From Chondrosia reniformis (taxonomy: Eukaryota > Porifera > Demospongiae > Chondrillida > Chondrillidae): a stretch of 64,000 nucleotides of DNA. Positions 39,901 to 52,012 of this stretch are shown piece by piece. A program made the position numbers and the translations under genes. Location: contig OX359197.1 of assembly GCA_947172415.1 (NCBI GenBank), forward strand, positions 4,527,673 through 4,591,672, given 5' to 3'. Position 1 is the stretch's first letter, and each line of letters begins with the position of its first letter. The notes below the pieces were generated by a model. The model was not told the DNA's origin. It worked only from the letters and a program-made list of their open reading frames with translations, and made no database searches.

Positions 39901-41375
39901 AGCCTATTGTTAATGTGGGATCCTCCAACCATTCCCAATGGAATCATCTTGTATTACAGAGTAGAGTATTTTGGTGTAGAGACTACATCAACAGTAAACA
40001 GTTCTTTCTATGACGTTAGGGACATGACAGTCTACAATGTGACATCTACCTTTATAAATGACCTGGTGCCATTTTCCACTTACAATATAACAGTTGCAGC
40101 AGCCATCAGCATCGGAGAAGGCCCTCCTTCCTCATTGGTAGCCAATATGACAGAAGAAGGAAGTTAGTGATTATTAACAAATTTTGAGTCAAATTAATGT
40201 CCCTATGTATTTTCTGTATAGTTCCTTCCCCTCCAACCAACCTACTTTTGAGTGAAAGAAGCTCTAGATCACTCAGGTTTGAGTGGGAATCTCCTCTCCT
40301 TCCACACGGCATCATTGAATACTATTTGGTGACATACCGTGGTGTAGAGACACTCAATCCAGTCAGTGATTCTTTCTCTTCTCTCTAGGAGAAGGTAGCC
40401 AATGGTACATCCATGGAGTTAAAAGAATTGGAGCCATATTCAGAATATGAAGTAAGTACAAGCTGCAAATGGTCGTGCTCTGTCTGTTCTGAGAATGATT
40501 ACAGGGAGGACCATGGAAGATAGTACATTAATTTTCATTTTTAAAAGTCCTGCATTAACTGATTTTGTTTCTCAACCTGTATATAGTACCAACAGCTCCA
40601 GTTAATATTAGTATTGTGGATGTAACGTCAACCTCAATTACTATCTCTTGGCTGCAATCTTCTATTCCTAATGGCATTGTATTCATCTACGAAATTCGAT
40701 TATTTGGTGTTGACAGTGTAAATCCAGTTTCTTCTGAATTCTTTGGATACCTAATACTGAATACTACAGAGACCATGATAGCTTTGTTAAATCTTGTTCC
40801 TTTTTCAAATTATAATGTACAAGTACGCGGTAAAACTAATTCAGGGTTTGGGGCTTACAGTCATGGAAGTAATATAAACACTTTGGAAGATAGTAAGTTT
40901 CAATGTATTTATAACTCTGTAAGCATACTGTAAAGCATGTAATTCTAACCTTAACACAAGTGCTACTTTGTGTATTAATAGGCATATACATACATAACCA
41001 TTTTTATGCAATGTACGTATATACTTACCTACATCTTTTTCATATTATCAGTGTCTGGAAAGTTTTAAACTCACTGGTGTATTTCCTTAATATATTTTAT
41101 AGTACCCAGCCCACCAGCCAATGTGAGTCGAAGAAATATAACCCTAAATAGTGTTCAAGTCCTTTGGAATCCTTCTGTTTGGCCTAACGGAGTCATAAGA
41201 TGCTATCATTTACAAGTGACTGATGTTGCTGGAAATCTAACAACCACACTCAATACTTCACTGTTGGAAGTAACACTTGAGCACCTAGAACCATATTCTG
41301 TATACACTGTCTCTGTTTGTGCCTTTACGATCAAATGTTCAGCTAATATTAACCTTACAGCTAAAACTCTTGGAG
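36935..41375 (+). pseudogene. GPCR copy B: dead N-terminal fragment (NIDO plus six FN3 exons)
   Basis: It corresponds to copy A exons 2-3 and six FN3 exons. Upstream sequence jumps from TTTTTGCATAAGTA to TTTTAGATGGTGTGTC, deleting the signal-peptide exon. Exon 2 (37194-37491) has TGA at 37257-37259 where copy C has CGA, and a 4-bp ATGC duplication near 37437. Exon 3 (38566-38850) is 1 bp short near 38638. FN3 exons are 39101-39409, 39469-39771, 39854-40162, 40222-40522, 40587-40892 and 41103-41375. Both B-type exons carry the same TAG (39633-39635, 40386-40388), and the second also lacks 2 bp. No Ig, GAIN or 7TM exons follow. Splice sites are still recognisable. It cannot make a receptor. Confidence 0.9.
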
Positions 41376-41734
41376 GTATATATGTATACGTAGTTCTGTA
41401 TGTATCAGAGATTATGGTAGTACTCGCTGTGTATATAGGGATAGCCGCTAGATCATCCTATATATTCAATATATATATATAAAATCACCTATTTATTATC
41501 GTTATTTTTATTAAATTAACAACAATGCAATTTTTGGTTACATTTGATTATTTGCCGTCATTTATTTATATATTCTTTTCTAAATGTCAAAATGTGCTTC
41601 GGATCCATGCTACGTGACATTTGCAAACTGATTACACTAAAATAGGCCCAATTCTGAAATTCCTAAAAATTTTCTTTTTTTCAATGAAAAAATTTAACAT
41701 TAATTATTGCTGCAGGATGTAAGGCCGCGATTGT

Positions 41735-42598
41735 GCTTCATGTTCAATAGTTGTACTATATACGTATATATGTTGCAAATGACATCAAGGATATATATGC
41801 AGTGGAAAGGCTAAGATGAACCACTTTCCATTGTATATATATTGGCATTGATAAATTATGTTTACATACATTTGTGCAAACCATGAGATGTTAACAAGTA
41901 ATATTATACATATTTGTGAGTAATTGAGTGTTATTAAACCACAATTAATCCGTTAATTAATTAATCGTTTTCAAAACATATTGTGAAGAGGGAAAAACAC
42001 GAAAGAAGCAATTGCTGAGGATCCAACCCAGGACAGCAGCTGGTTATGGCCATGCACCATGCAGTGTTCATAGTTGCCAACTGTCCCGGATTGCCCGGGA
42101 CAGTCCCGGAAAAGTATGCTGTGTCCCGCTTCCCGGCTGCCTTGTCCCGGTTATTTAAAGTTTTTAACAAAATTAAAAATACAGATATTAGTCTTTCTTG
42201 ATATTTGTATGGATTGCATGTTAGTTTTAGCTTTACCTATAACCACTTTACTTAAAATTTCAACAGAAGCAATGCTTCTGAAGTACAACAGGCCCTCAAA
42301 CGCCAATCTTGCGTAGCCCGACCGCCATTTTGCTCAGACTCCGCCATTTTGTCACTACTCGAACGCTCCCTCCGCGAAGTCAACGAACGTGATTCGTCGA
42401 TAGTCGACGGTAAAATTACAGAATGAAGGTACTACACCCGAGGTGTCCCTGAAGTTAATTTTGAAAAGTTGGCAACTATGAGTGTTGGATCTGTCACTAA
42501 GCTAGAATTGCCACAGCAACACTCTATGCATGTTTCCCCTCTTATACTGACTACAACTATATAATTGTTCTATATTCACGCTAATTATATAAACAGCA
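41735..42598 (+). repeat. Detached fragment of a GPCR intron
   Basis: Apart from the 412-bp insertion it matches copy A intron sequence at about 22650-23215 (GTTAACAAGTAATATTATAC, GAAGCAATTGCTGAGGATCC, GGTTATGGCCATGCACCA). It follows copy B exon 17 directly, so about 5 kb of Ig-to-HRM sequence was lost between them. Homology stops at about 42598. Confidence 0.8.
42069..42480 (+). mobile_element. 412-bp terminal-inverted-repeat element, copy 2, 6-bp target duplication
   Basis: Ends CATAGTTGCCAACT and AGTTGGCAACTATG, flanked by AGTGTT at 42063-42068 and 42481-42486. Copy A has the uninterrupted site (CACCAGTGTTGGATCTG, about 23112-23128). It is inverted and exactly equal in length to 35337-35748. 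The 80-residue frame is 42074-42316. Confidence 0.88.
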
Positions 42599-42664
42599 GT
42601 TGTGTTCATTTACATTTAAACCTACTAAATATGTGCTCTAAAGAACTACAAGAATAGGTTGGCA

Positions 42665-42692
42665 TAGGGCTAGGGTTAGGTTTAGGGTTAGG
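42665..42692 (+). repeat. Telomere-like TTAGGG repeats
   Basis: About four to five imperfect TTAGGG-type units (AGGGCTAGGGTTAGGTTTAG then GGTTAGG). They sit in the unique DNA just beyond the end of the copy-B intron fragment, close to a duplication breakpoint. Confidence 0.7.
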
Positions 42693-43076
42693 AATGGTGA
42701 TTTTAACAACTAATTACCTTTGTCTCTTTCTACAGATTGAAAAGAAAGAGAAGACACATCAAAATAATGTTAACTCATTTAATATAGCCTGTTTTTTGTA
42801 ATCTCAATGTAAATTAATTAAATAAATTGTGAAATTGTGACTAATTTTAGGTACGAATTTGTTCATGATGTAATCCTCCTTGCGCAATCGTAATACATGA
42901 GTATATGTACATATTACGCAATTATCGTCGGTAGCATGAATAACTGCTTAAGGTTGTGTAAGCTTTCAAGTCGACCAAACTTCCAAGATTTTCACGATTT
43001 TAATTTGATTCATTTGACTAATTAAAATTCATACGTTAAATTAAGGCGGTTCATTTCGGCGGTTTGAATATTGAAA

Positions 43077-44185
43077 ATGTCGTTCATGGAAATTGGTGAA
43101 GTTGCTTTTGGTCCCACAGAGGACTTGATCCACTGGATGCAGGTCAGGCACTTGCTTGCAAGTGCCAGGGACTGCCCAAGCTGCAATATTGCCATGGTGC
43201 TCAGCATCAGAAATGACATTTCTGATGGGTACAGGTACATAAATTATTTCCTGAAATCTTTCTGAGACACAAAAATTTAGAATGAATTAAATTCAATTTA
43301 CAAAAATTAGTATAATGTAAAAGTATGCATGGTTCAATTATACAAATTTAGATTGAGATGTCCTACTTGCAATAAAGAAGTTGCTCTGAGGAAAGACAGC
43401 TTCTTTGAGAAATCAAAGTTACCTCTAAAGAAGTGGCTACTGTTGATACATCACTGGGCCCGTCAGCATATGGTTACCGTAGCAGCAGAGTCACTGGAGG
43501 TAACTGAAAGCACTGCATGTACTGTTTATCAGTGGCTCAGAGAAGTTTGTTCCACAAAACTGTGTTCCACCCGTATTCTTTTGGGTGGTCCAGGCAAGAT
43601 CGTCCAAATCGATGAAAGCCTTTTCAATCACAAACCTAAAGTAAGAGAAAGTTATTTTTTCATAACAAAACTTAAGCTAATTATACATATATATCATTAA
43701 CTTCTAAACTTGTCTGTATACATATATAGTATCACAGAGGTAGAGCAGCCACACATGAAAGGTGGGTATTCGGGATGTGCGATACATCATTTGAGCCAGC
43801 CCTTGGCTATATGGAGCTGGTTCCAGACAGAACTGCTGCAACCCTGCTCCCAATCATACAGGCCCATGTCAGACCAGGTACTAAGATAATATCCAATCAG
43901 TGGAGAGCGTACAACTCGGTAGCACAGCTACCCAATGTAACCAGTCATGGAACTGTAAACCATTCAGTTACTTTTGTAGATCCCACAACTGGAGATCATA
44001 CCCAAAATATTGAATCCTATTGGTGCAAGGTTAAGTTAAAATTCAAAGCGATGAAGGGTGTATCTCAACTTCAGTTACCGTCTTATTTGGACGAATTCAT
44101 GTGGAGGGAAAGGCATGGCGAAACGAAGAAAGATGCATTTGATAACATTATTAAAGACATCGTCCACCAATACCCGGTTCCCTAG
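43077..44185 (+). CDS. Merlin (IS1595/IS1016-like) transposase, two introns, D-to-N in the catalytic triad
   Basis: Exons 43077-43234, 43352-43640 and 43730-44185 join in frame to 300 aa, a normal Merlin length, with no stop. The N-terminus has a CxxC pair (CPSC) and, across intron 1, DGYRLRCPTC with RKDSFFEKSKLPLKKW, the IS1595-type zinc ribbon and helix. The DDE core has D140 in VQIDESLF, then YHRGRAATHERWVFG, TLLPIIQAHVRPGTKIISNQ, HGTVNHSVTFVDP and E244 in NIESYW. The second acidic residue, normally the D of the family's SDxW, is N205 here (AAT at 43895-43897), which should abolish catalysis. No terminal inverted repeats were found by eye within 42599-45278. It could be a recently inactivated transposon or a domesticated gene. 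Confidence 0.85.
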
Positions 44186-44967
44186 TTGACTTAACCTTTT
44201 AATTTACACTTTTATGTTTATTATTTTTATTCTCTATATGTAACTTTCTATATCTATGCTTTCGAATACTCATTTTACAAACTAAAAGTAATGATTTAAT
44301 GACCTCATACACTCAGCCACTCTATTCATGTGATGAGACTTAATGTTTACAAGCAAACATACACACAATACAGTTACATCAACAGTTAACGCTTGAATTA
44401 TGTGTAACTACTTCTCCACGCATGAAAACAACCAGGATATGAACAATGAACACTTATTGAGATGGTGAACTCACAGATATTATGTAGAGCATTCGTGGTT
44501 CAAGCTTAAACAAATTCACGTACGTTCTTTAGGATGATGTATGGCCTAAAAGTACATAGATATAGAAACACAGGAATGCAAACAGATATTATATAGGATG
44601 CTAGCTAGAGCTGACAATGTCACTTGTGTCACCATCGCAATTGAGAGGCAGGAGAAAGTGGCCACATAGAGTAACCTTGTCTAGTCCCTACCGATCAATT
44701 ATGATGGTCACATTAGATGACTAATAACAGTAATAACAGTCAGTACACTTTAATGTCTGATAAATAAAAATATAAGATACAGTACTAATGACAATGACAA
44801 TGTAACACGTCAACATCTGCATCTCAGCTAATTAGAGACTAGCTCCACCCAACAAAAGTGATAATTGCAATAATAATAATTACATATTGTTTATAAACAA
44901 ACAAAGTGACATTGAGGCTGGAAAGTGCAAGAACAGGGATCAAAGTAGATAGCGGATTTATCAAGGA
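44186..44967. other. Unique AT-rich DNA downstream of the transposase
   Basis: No coding potential or recognised repeat. It may include the 3' part of the Merlin element. It is not shared with any other part of the window that I could find. Confidence 0.4.
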
Positions 44968-45192
44968 GGAGTAAAACTTACGGGTGAATCTCCACTCGAC
45001 AAACAAGAAAACTTACGGGTGAATCTCCACTCGACAAACAAGAAAACTTACGGGTGAATCTTGACAAACAAGAAAACTTACGGGTGAATCTTGACAAACA
45101 AGAAAACTTACGGGTGAATCTCCGAAGAAGACTTACAGGTGAATCTCCACTTGACAAAAAGACTCTCGGATGAATCTCTTGACAAACAAGCG
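44968..45192. repeat. Tandem repeat of 27-37 bp units, about six
   Basis: Units carry AAAACTTACGGGTGAATCT followed by either CCACTCGACAAACAAG or TTGACAAACAAG. The first copies are near-identical; the last ones decay (ACTTACAGGTGAATCTCCAC, then GACTCTCGGATGAATCTC). It lies about 90 bp before the breakpoint where KIF23 copy C begins. Confidence 0.85.
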
Positions 45193-45278
45193 CTACAAAA
45201 CTGCCTAGGAAACTAGAGAATAAGCGCCCATCAAAGCCGTATACGAGGAAGGAGATAAACGCCCGCCGATTATAGATT

Positions 45279-48200
45279 TAATTAAATAAAAATGCTTATT
45301 ACGAGTTTTTTATTTTTTATACCTCTATATACCTTATACCTTTTATATACCTCTCCATCTGCCTGTATATACGTATGTACGTACATAATACATACCCACA
45401 TGTGTACATACATGTTTGTTGTAATTTGTTATGGCACTAATGCCAGCAATGTGTAACTTCATGTAGAGCACCTCAGTCAAAGACCCTCCGTGAAGGTAGT
45501 GGGCGTCAGATGTTCATTAGTGGTGTGACAGAAGTAGAGGTTAAGAGCACAGAGGAGGCCTACGAGACCCTGTGGAAGGGACAGAAGAGGAGAAGAGTGG
45601 CACACACGCAGCTCAATGCAGAGAGTAGCAGGAGTCATAGTGTGTTTACCATAAAGCTGGTTTCAGCCCCTCTTGACTCTGCTGGGGAGGAGGTTTGTCT
45701 GTCATAGTATGCAATCTAACTAATTATGTTTATGTGCCTACGTACATAAGTATGTATGTACGTAGTATTGTATGTTCTACATACGTATGTATATATCTAT
45801 ACATACATATAACTGTTTGTGCTTATGTACATTATTATGAATGACATATGTACGTACGTCTATGCGCAAAACTAATTGGAACTAACCCTAACTGGAAAGT
45901 ACGTACGTATTCCGCCAGTGATTAGTTTTGCTTATCATCATAGCCTTTGCACGGCTCAGTGCATATGTATGTATGTACGTACATTCCTGTTACTATTATC
46001 CTGTTAATTAGCCAGTTTCTTTTAAGTACGTATATCCCACCTTTGACTCTAATGATACGTATTTTCTAAGAAACGCTGTTAGTGTGTGTATATTATGTAC
46101 GTATGTACCCTGTGATTAATGACTGTAGGTAGTTCAAGATAAAACAAAAGTGATCATGAACCAACTGTCCTTGGTTGACTTGGCTGGGTCTGAGAGAGCC
46201 TCTAGGACAGGTAACCATGGTGAGAGGCTGAGGGAAGCCAACAACATAAATGCCAACTTGATGGTTCTGAGGACATGCATGGAGACTCTGAGGGACAACC
46301 AACTACACTGTGGAAACAAGGTCAGTTGAATCGGGTAATACTCAATGAATCACCAAAGTGTATACATAGTATTTATGTACGTACGTACGTATCTGTATGT
46401 ATTAAACAAATTACCCTAAGTACATTATTCAAGAATAGATGTTTGAGTGGATAAACTACGTACATTGAGGTCTATTGATGCATGGGGTACTTAAGACTTT
46501 CTTAGGAACTACGATGTTATTATGTATTCTGAGAATACTTTACTTCATTGGATTGGTCTTAAGTGTCTTGGGAAATCATTATTGTTATACGTACTTAAGC
46601 CATCATCTATATGGCACACAAATTATAAGTACAGTATCTGTTTATATAGTATACTGATTGGTTTTAGGGTATCTTAAGAATACCTAAACATGCACAAGTA
46701 ACTATAGAATTACTAAGTTAATACCAGAAAGTCTGAGGCATTACTGGACATCCCTCCTACTAATGAGAGTAAATTATACCTGTATTTCAACTGAATAAAG
46801 TATATGTATATGTTGTACCCGGGTATCTGTAAATACGTACGTATGTACGTACCATGTAATCCTTTTTAGGCATTGTGAATTTACATTATTTTGTATATTG
46901 TTAGATTGTACCATATCGTGATTCCAAGTTGACACATGTGTTTAAGAATTACTTTGATGGTGAAGGAACAGTTAAGATGGTAATATGTGTCAGTCCCAAA
47001 TCAGAAGACTATGATGAAACAATTGTGAGTGCATATACGTACATATGTATGTACATAGTAGTAGCGACCTTTATTATTACTCTTATTCTTTGAAACCCTG
47101 TGTGATGACACAATAGGCTCACATCAAAGCTAATATATGACGTATTAAGTATTTTCTTTTTTTTTTTCATGTGAAGCATGTTATGAGATTTGCAGAAGTC
47201 ACGCAAGAGGTGCAGATAGACAGACAGTCTGTTGCTAGGCTACCGGTTGGTATGACCCCTGGTAGAAGAAGGGCCAACATGCTTTATAAAGCAGCACTCA
47301 AAAAGGGTGAAGAGGGGACACCTCCTCCAGCAGTTCATCCCTACCACTTGGCATTACCTTTACTCTGTGTTGATAGGGTATGTATACATACGTATATGTA
47401 TGCATATGAATTATGTATTACTTTTATACTTAAATGAATATTTACATACATAAGACATTTTATGGTACCTACACTATACAGTGCATGAAGTGACTAAAAT
47501 CTTGAAAACTTATTTTTTTATCTTAGAAGTCAGACTTTGTAGTAGTGAAGATTTATTATGTGTATGTACTTACTTACGTATGTACAGGATCTTGTATCAT
47601 GAAAATCAGGAATTTAAAGATATACATATTAACATACGTACATAAGCTCGCCAGACAGCCTCACTTCAGTGTTCATATAAAAACTTTTCACATCCTGTTT
47701 ACAATACTTATTTGCAGCAGTTGTGAATTTTCAAAATTCTTGGTTAGGCATACATACATATGTACGTAGGTTTCTAATATTGTATGTATCTCATATGTTT
47801 AGGATGGGATCCCGGATTGGTTACTGCTTGTTTGAGTGTTTTGTGATCTCTTTACATTCAGTCAGGATCAATATTTACTGATATTTGATTTACATGCATA
47901 TTTATCTCTGTAGTTCTTAAATGCTGAAGCCTATTCATTCAAAGAATTTAAGAGTTATCTATTAGAACGGGAAAAGACTAGAAAAAAGCTACTTGGTGAA
48001 AGCAAAGTCAAGGAAACACAGTTTAGAGACATGATACAAGGTTTACAACAAGAAAATGCAGATTTTCAGGCCAAAATGGTGACTTTAGAAGCCAGTTTAA
48101 AGAGCAAAGACAAGATTTTGAGAGAGAACAAGGAAATAGCCAATCTAGTATCAGTTAAAGATGAAGAGATCTCAAAATTGAAGGAATCGCTATCAAACAT

Positions 48201-50022
48201 GCAATCTGTCATAGAAAAGAAGGATACCAATATTAAGAAACTTCAAGTTCAAGCAGAAGATTTACAAAAAAGGGTACACGCATGAAACATTATTTACGTA
48301 CTTAATGTACTTAAATTACAAACCTTACTGATTTGACTACATACGTACGTGCATCATTAAGGTTTCTTAGTATGTCCATGAGTATACCAGCATAAGGAAA
48401 ACCAGCACCTCTCCTTGTGATATATTATATACGTACGTAGGTATTAACATCATTACACGACTCAGTGGAGAAGAAGGTAAAAGGAGGGCCCAGTAGAGTA
48501 GAAGAAAAGTAAATGGAAAAATGGAAAAACATCTTGTATCCTCGTCCAAGAGCTCTCTCATAGGTTTAGTTGCCTATTTAGCATGCAAGAAAAAGGGTGT
48601 ATTGCTCCATCCTTTTATCAATTTAGAATATCGAGCTTCAAAATGCATTTGATGTTTACCAAAACAATAGAGATCAGCTTCAGAAGGAACTACATGATGA
48701 GAAAGAAAGAATTAAAAGGGAGAAAGAAGAGAAGGAACACATTAAAAAGGTTTATTGTCAATAGTTGATTGGCAGACTGCTCATTACCTATGTATGTAAC
48801 TATACAGCACAATGCGAGTATAGTACGTACATACTTATTAACTGTATCTACATACGTATACGTAAGTGTGCAAGCTTTCTTGTTATTGTAAAAATCACAA
48901 GTTGTTACTTTTAAAGCAACCATTTTGCTAGTATTAAGTATTTTAGCTGTAATACTCTGTACTCATATACGTACATGTGCATAAACACTAACCCAGTTAA
49001 GATCACTATACATATACTATTTAGACTATGAAAGGCTTTGTGCACAGTGAAAAGGAGAAGTTTGAAAAGTTAGCCAGGGAGAAGCTTGCACAAGATGAAA
49101 AACTAAGTAGGGTTTTTAAAATGGTGCAGAACACTCCAACATCAAATGGAAAGGTACTAGTAATGAACATTAGTATACCTTTGTATATAAGTAAGTTTTC
49201 ATGTGTACCTACGTTCGTATGTACGCTACTCTGTATTGTGCACAATTATGTTGATATGTACATAGGATTTGCCCTTATGTGCCAAAAGCCACAGGAAGCG
49301 CTCCATTTCAGAGAACTGGTTGGACCATCGCCCAACGTCAACATTAGATGGAGACACAGTCATGCAACCTCACATGAAGAAGAAAAAGACAGTATTAACA
49401 CCAAAGCCAAAACATTTCAAGGATAAACATGTGAGTTTAACCACAGTACTCATATGTACGTATTTAGTGAGTCTGATGGAAATCACTAATGCTTCCATCA
49501 TATCTCTATACTTTGTCTCCTGTTATAGAATAAGTATATGCTAACTCACCAAGAGCAGGATACCAAAGGTCGTATGAAGACACGTCTGTACAAAGGGGAG
49601 ATAATGGAGACAAGAGGAGGTGGAACAGCGGTCAAGTTTACCAACATGGAGCAATTAGATGCCAGAAACATGTCCAAAATGAGTGGAAGTTCCCACGACT
49701 CTGTTGAAGGAAGCAAGCCTAGACGTTCTACCAGGCTGGCTCGTAAAACTAGAGGTTCAAGTAGTGATCAAAGTATAGTGTCAGTAAGCTCTGATCCTGG
49801 AGAATACAGTAATGTTGAAACTAGAGTGAGTCTGGACTAAGTACTCCTTTCTCTTACTTACAATTACATGGCTGCATCCTTGTCAGATGGACATGCAGGA
49901 TATTCCTTACTGTTCGTAAACTACAGGCTTTTCTCTCTGTTTTATATATATACGTATAGTGTGCAGTTGGTATTGAAGGAAGACCTGGAGCTCTGCCAGC
50001 ATACAGACACATACCAAAGTAA
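45279..50022 (+). pseudogene. KIF23: KIF23 copy C: 5'-truncated duplicate, exons 5-14
   Basis: Homology to copy A starts inside intron 4 (2642 against 45279). Exons: 45467-45692, 46129-46320, 46905-47024, 47177-47377, 47914-48273, 48627-48749, 49025-49153, 49266-49430, 49529-49825, 49960-50022. Every exon has the same length and splice phase as in copy A, with no stop or frameshift and only a handful of amino-acid changes (for example ELANL to EIANL, HVQAED to QVQAED, NVELQ to NIELQ, GSTSDQ to GSSSDQ). Exons 1-4, with the start codon and the ATP-binding P-loop, are absent and nothing upstream replaces them. It cannot encode a motor. If transcribed, it could give the stalk and tail only. I call it a partial duplicate. 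Confidence 0.88.
46398..46823. mobile_element. Copy-C-specific intron insertion with a 9-bp flanking repeat
   Basis: The intron between 46320 and 46905 is about 420 bp longer than its copy A partner (3656-3817). GTATCTGTA occurs at 46389-46397 and 46823-46831. Terminal repeats are not obvious, so the family is open. An alternative is plain sequence divergence in a TA-rich intron. Confidence 0.4.
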
Positions 50023-51739
50023 GCCAGATAGCAACAATGTATTCATAGAAATAATATGTATTACATACATTAATACCGATTTGTGATGTTTCCTCTTGTA
50101 GGGCCACTGCGATATGATCATAGTGTATTGTTGGTCCAAGTAGCTGTAAACCTGTTAACAAGTGACTTATTTTACTTTTTTGCTGCAAATGTCTTAAGTT
50201 ATAAGAATTGTAAAGTTGAGTTGTTTTATTATCACTGCATCCTTCTAGATGTCTAAAGCTTCCTACACCTATAAAATATTTTGCTTATATTCTACATTAT
50301 AGTGGAGAACCCTTATGCTTGTACATGCATTATACAATCAAATAATTGACCATCTACAGGAAAGTTTAAACTAGCTTACAAAATTTACTCAAGAACCTGT
50401 GACTTAATGGCCTTGATTAAAAGTGATACTTAATTTCATGCAGAGCTGTTCTATATTTCATTTTAACAGCAGACATCAGAGAGATTACCATTAATAAAGA
50501 TGGATCAACCATGCAGTTCTCTATAACTGAACATGACTGTGCATAGTAGAAATCTCATATATATATAATCTCGAGTTTCAGATGACATATGCATGAAACC
50601 TATTTAAAACTCTTTGAACTGCCAGGTTTCAAAAGGTATCTATAAACTTGGAAAGGAGGCTGCATTTATAACTTGAAACCCCATGAAATTAATCTATTAT
50701 ATTAGTGCATCTTGAGCACCCTTTGAAACCTGACAGTTAAAGAAGTTTCAAATAGGTATCACGTCATGTTAAAACTGAGATTTGACCCTGTATACATGTG
50801 TGATGAGCTGGAGTGTACGTATATATAAACTATCATTGCTTTTACATGCATTTGAGATTATATGTCTTGCAATGATTTATCCTAACCTATAACTCTAGAT
50901 CTTTTTTTGTTGCATATATACTTAAAAATCTAATATACAACATCTTCCAACATGCTATAACTACTCTGTAAAAAAGCCTATAGACTATATTATATTTGAT
51001 GGTATATGTAACTTTTCATGTGACACTGTATATATACTAATTATACGTGCACATACACAGGTATATATTTCTAAAGATAATTGAGAACATTTGAGCAATC
51101 AACAACAAATTTAAAGCAGTTATACCTGATTTGTAATTATGTATACGTGTTTACACCTCAAGCCATAAAGGTGTGACCTGCATGGACTCCCCCTCTCTCC
51201 CTTTACGTTGTATAAATTCCTCACTTCTCTCTCCTACCGTCAAATTCTATAGTTACATTGTTTGTATAATAAATTCCCCTATTTGAAGATAATGATAGTA
51301 ACGTATATATATATATAGGTTACTGCATGAAAAATCTAAATATACACCATGCATTTTTCCTAGTACATGCTTTATGCATATACTCTGTATATATACAGGT
51401 GTCTTTTCTTTCTTCTTCTGCATCACTAGGCCAGACATCTGTTATATGTTATATGCCTACTCTGTATATAGTGCCAGAATGAGGAAGTTGAAGATGTCTG
51501 CCACTGGATGTTATGATGCCCCGCCTGGGAAAACCTCAGGCTGCCCCTGGTAGAAGAAGTCAGTCATTGTGATGGCTTTCAAGGACAGAGTCTCGACAAG
51601 CAGGTTGCCTTTGTATTATCTGTGGCATGTTATTCTAAACTATCTTAGTTCAATGTGGTGTGCCATATTTGGTGTGTGACTTATGCTGCTGCTTGTTTTA
51701 AACTTATTATGTATTATGGTTTAACTTTTCTATGATGGA
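50023..51739 (+). repeat. Copy C spacer between KIF23 and GPCR
   Basis: Colinear with 6980-9500 of copy A but shorter. It has the GAAACC repeat (50556-50765), the empty site for the Harbinger-like element (about 51128-51146), the GPCR-upstream module (51146-51300), and a block shared with 30.9-31.34 kb (51300-51640). It lacks the 8832-9310 block. No gene. Confidence 0.65.
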
Positions 51740-51772
51740 TGTACTAGCGCTACATTGGACCCCTTTTTTCTG

Positions 51773-52012
51773 TGTCCTAGCGCCTTTGGGTGCGGTGCAC
51801 TTTAATTGGTTATTTCTGGGAATTCTACCCTTCATCGGTGACCCTGAGAATCTTTGTCTTTTTCTTCTTTTGCATTGCATTGGTGTGGGTCTTCAGATTG
51901 TTAACATTTTTGCCTAAGTAAATATTAATTGGCAACTTCCGGAAAATCAGATTACCTTGCATCATCAGCTTATAAAGCGATTACGTACACACTGTTTGCA
52001 GCGAGTCTCAAG
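51773..52012 (+). promoter_or_regulatory. Upstream region of GPCR copy C
   Basis: Conserved with 9531-9780, including GTGTCCTAGCGCCTTTGGG, GGTTATTTCTGGGAATTCTA and TATAAAG at 51971-51977, about 36 bp before the ATG at 52013. Promoter role inferred. Confidence 0.4.

Noticed and set aside
42736-42801. Orphan exon-like segment after a good acceptor (TTTCTACAG) encoding IEKKEKTHQNN and a stop
   Set aside because: Only 22 codons, no family match and no partner exon; the polypyrimidine-AG could be chance in AT-rich DNA.
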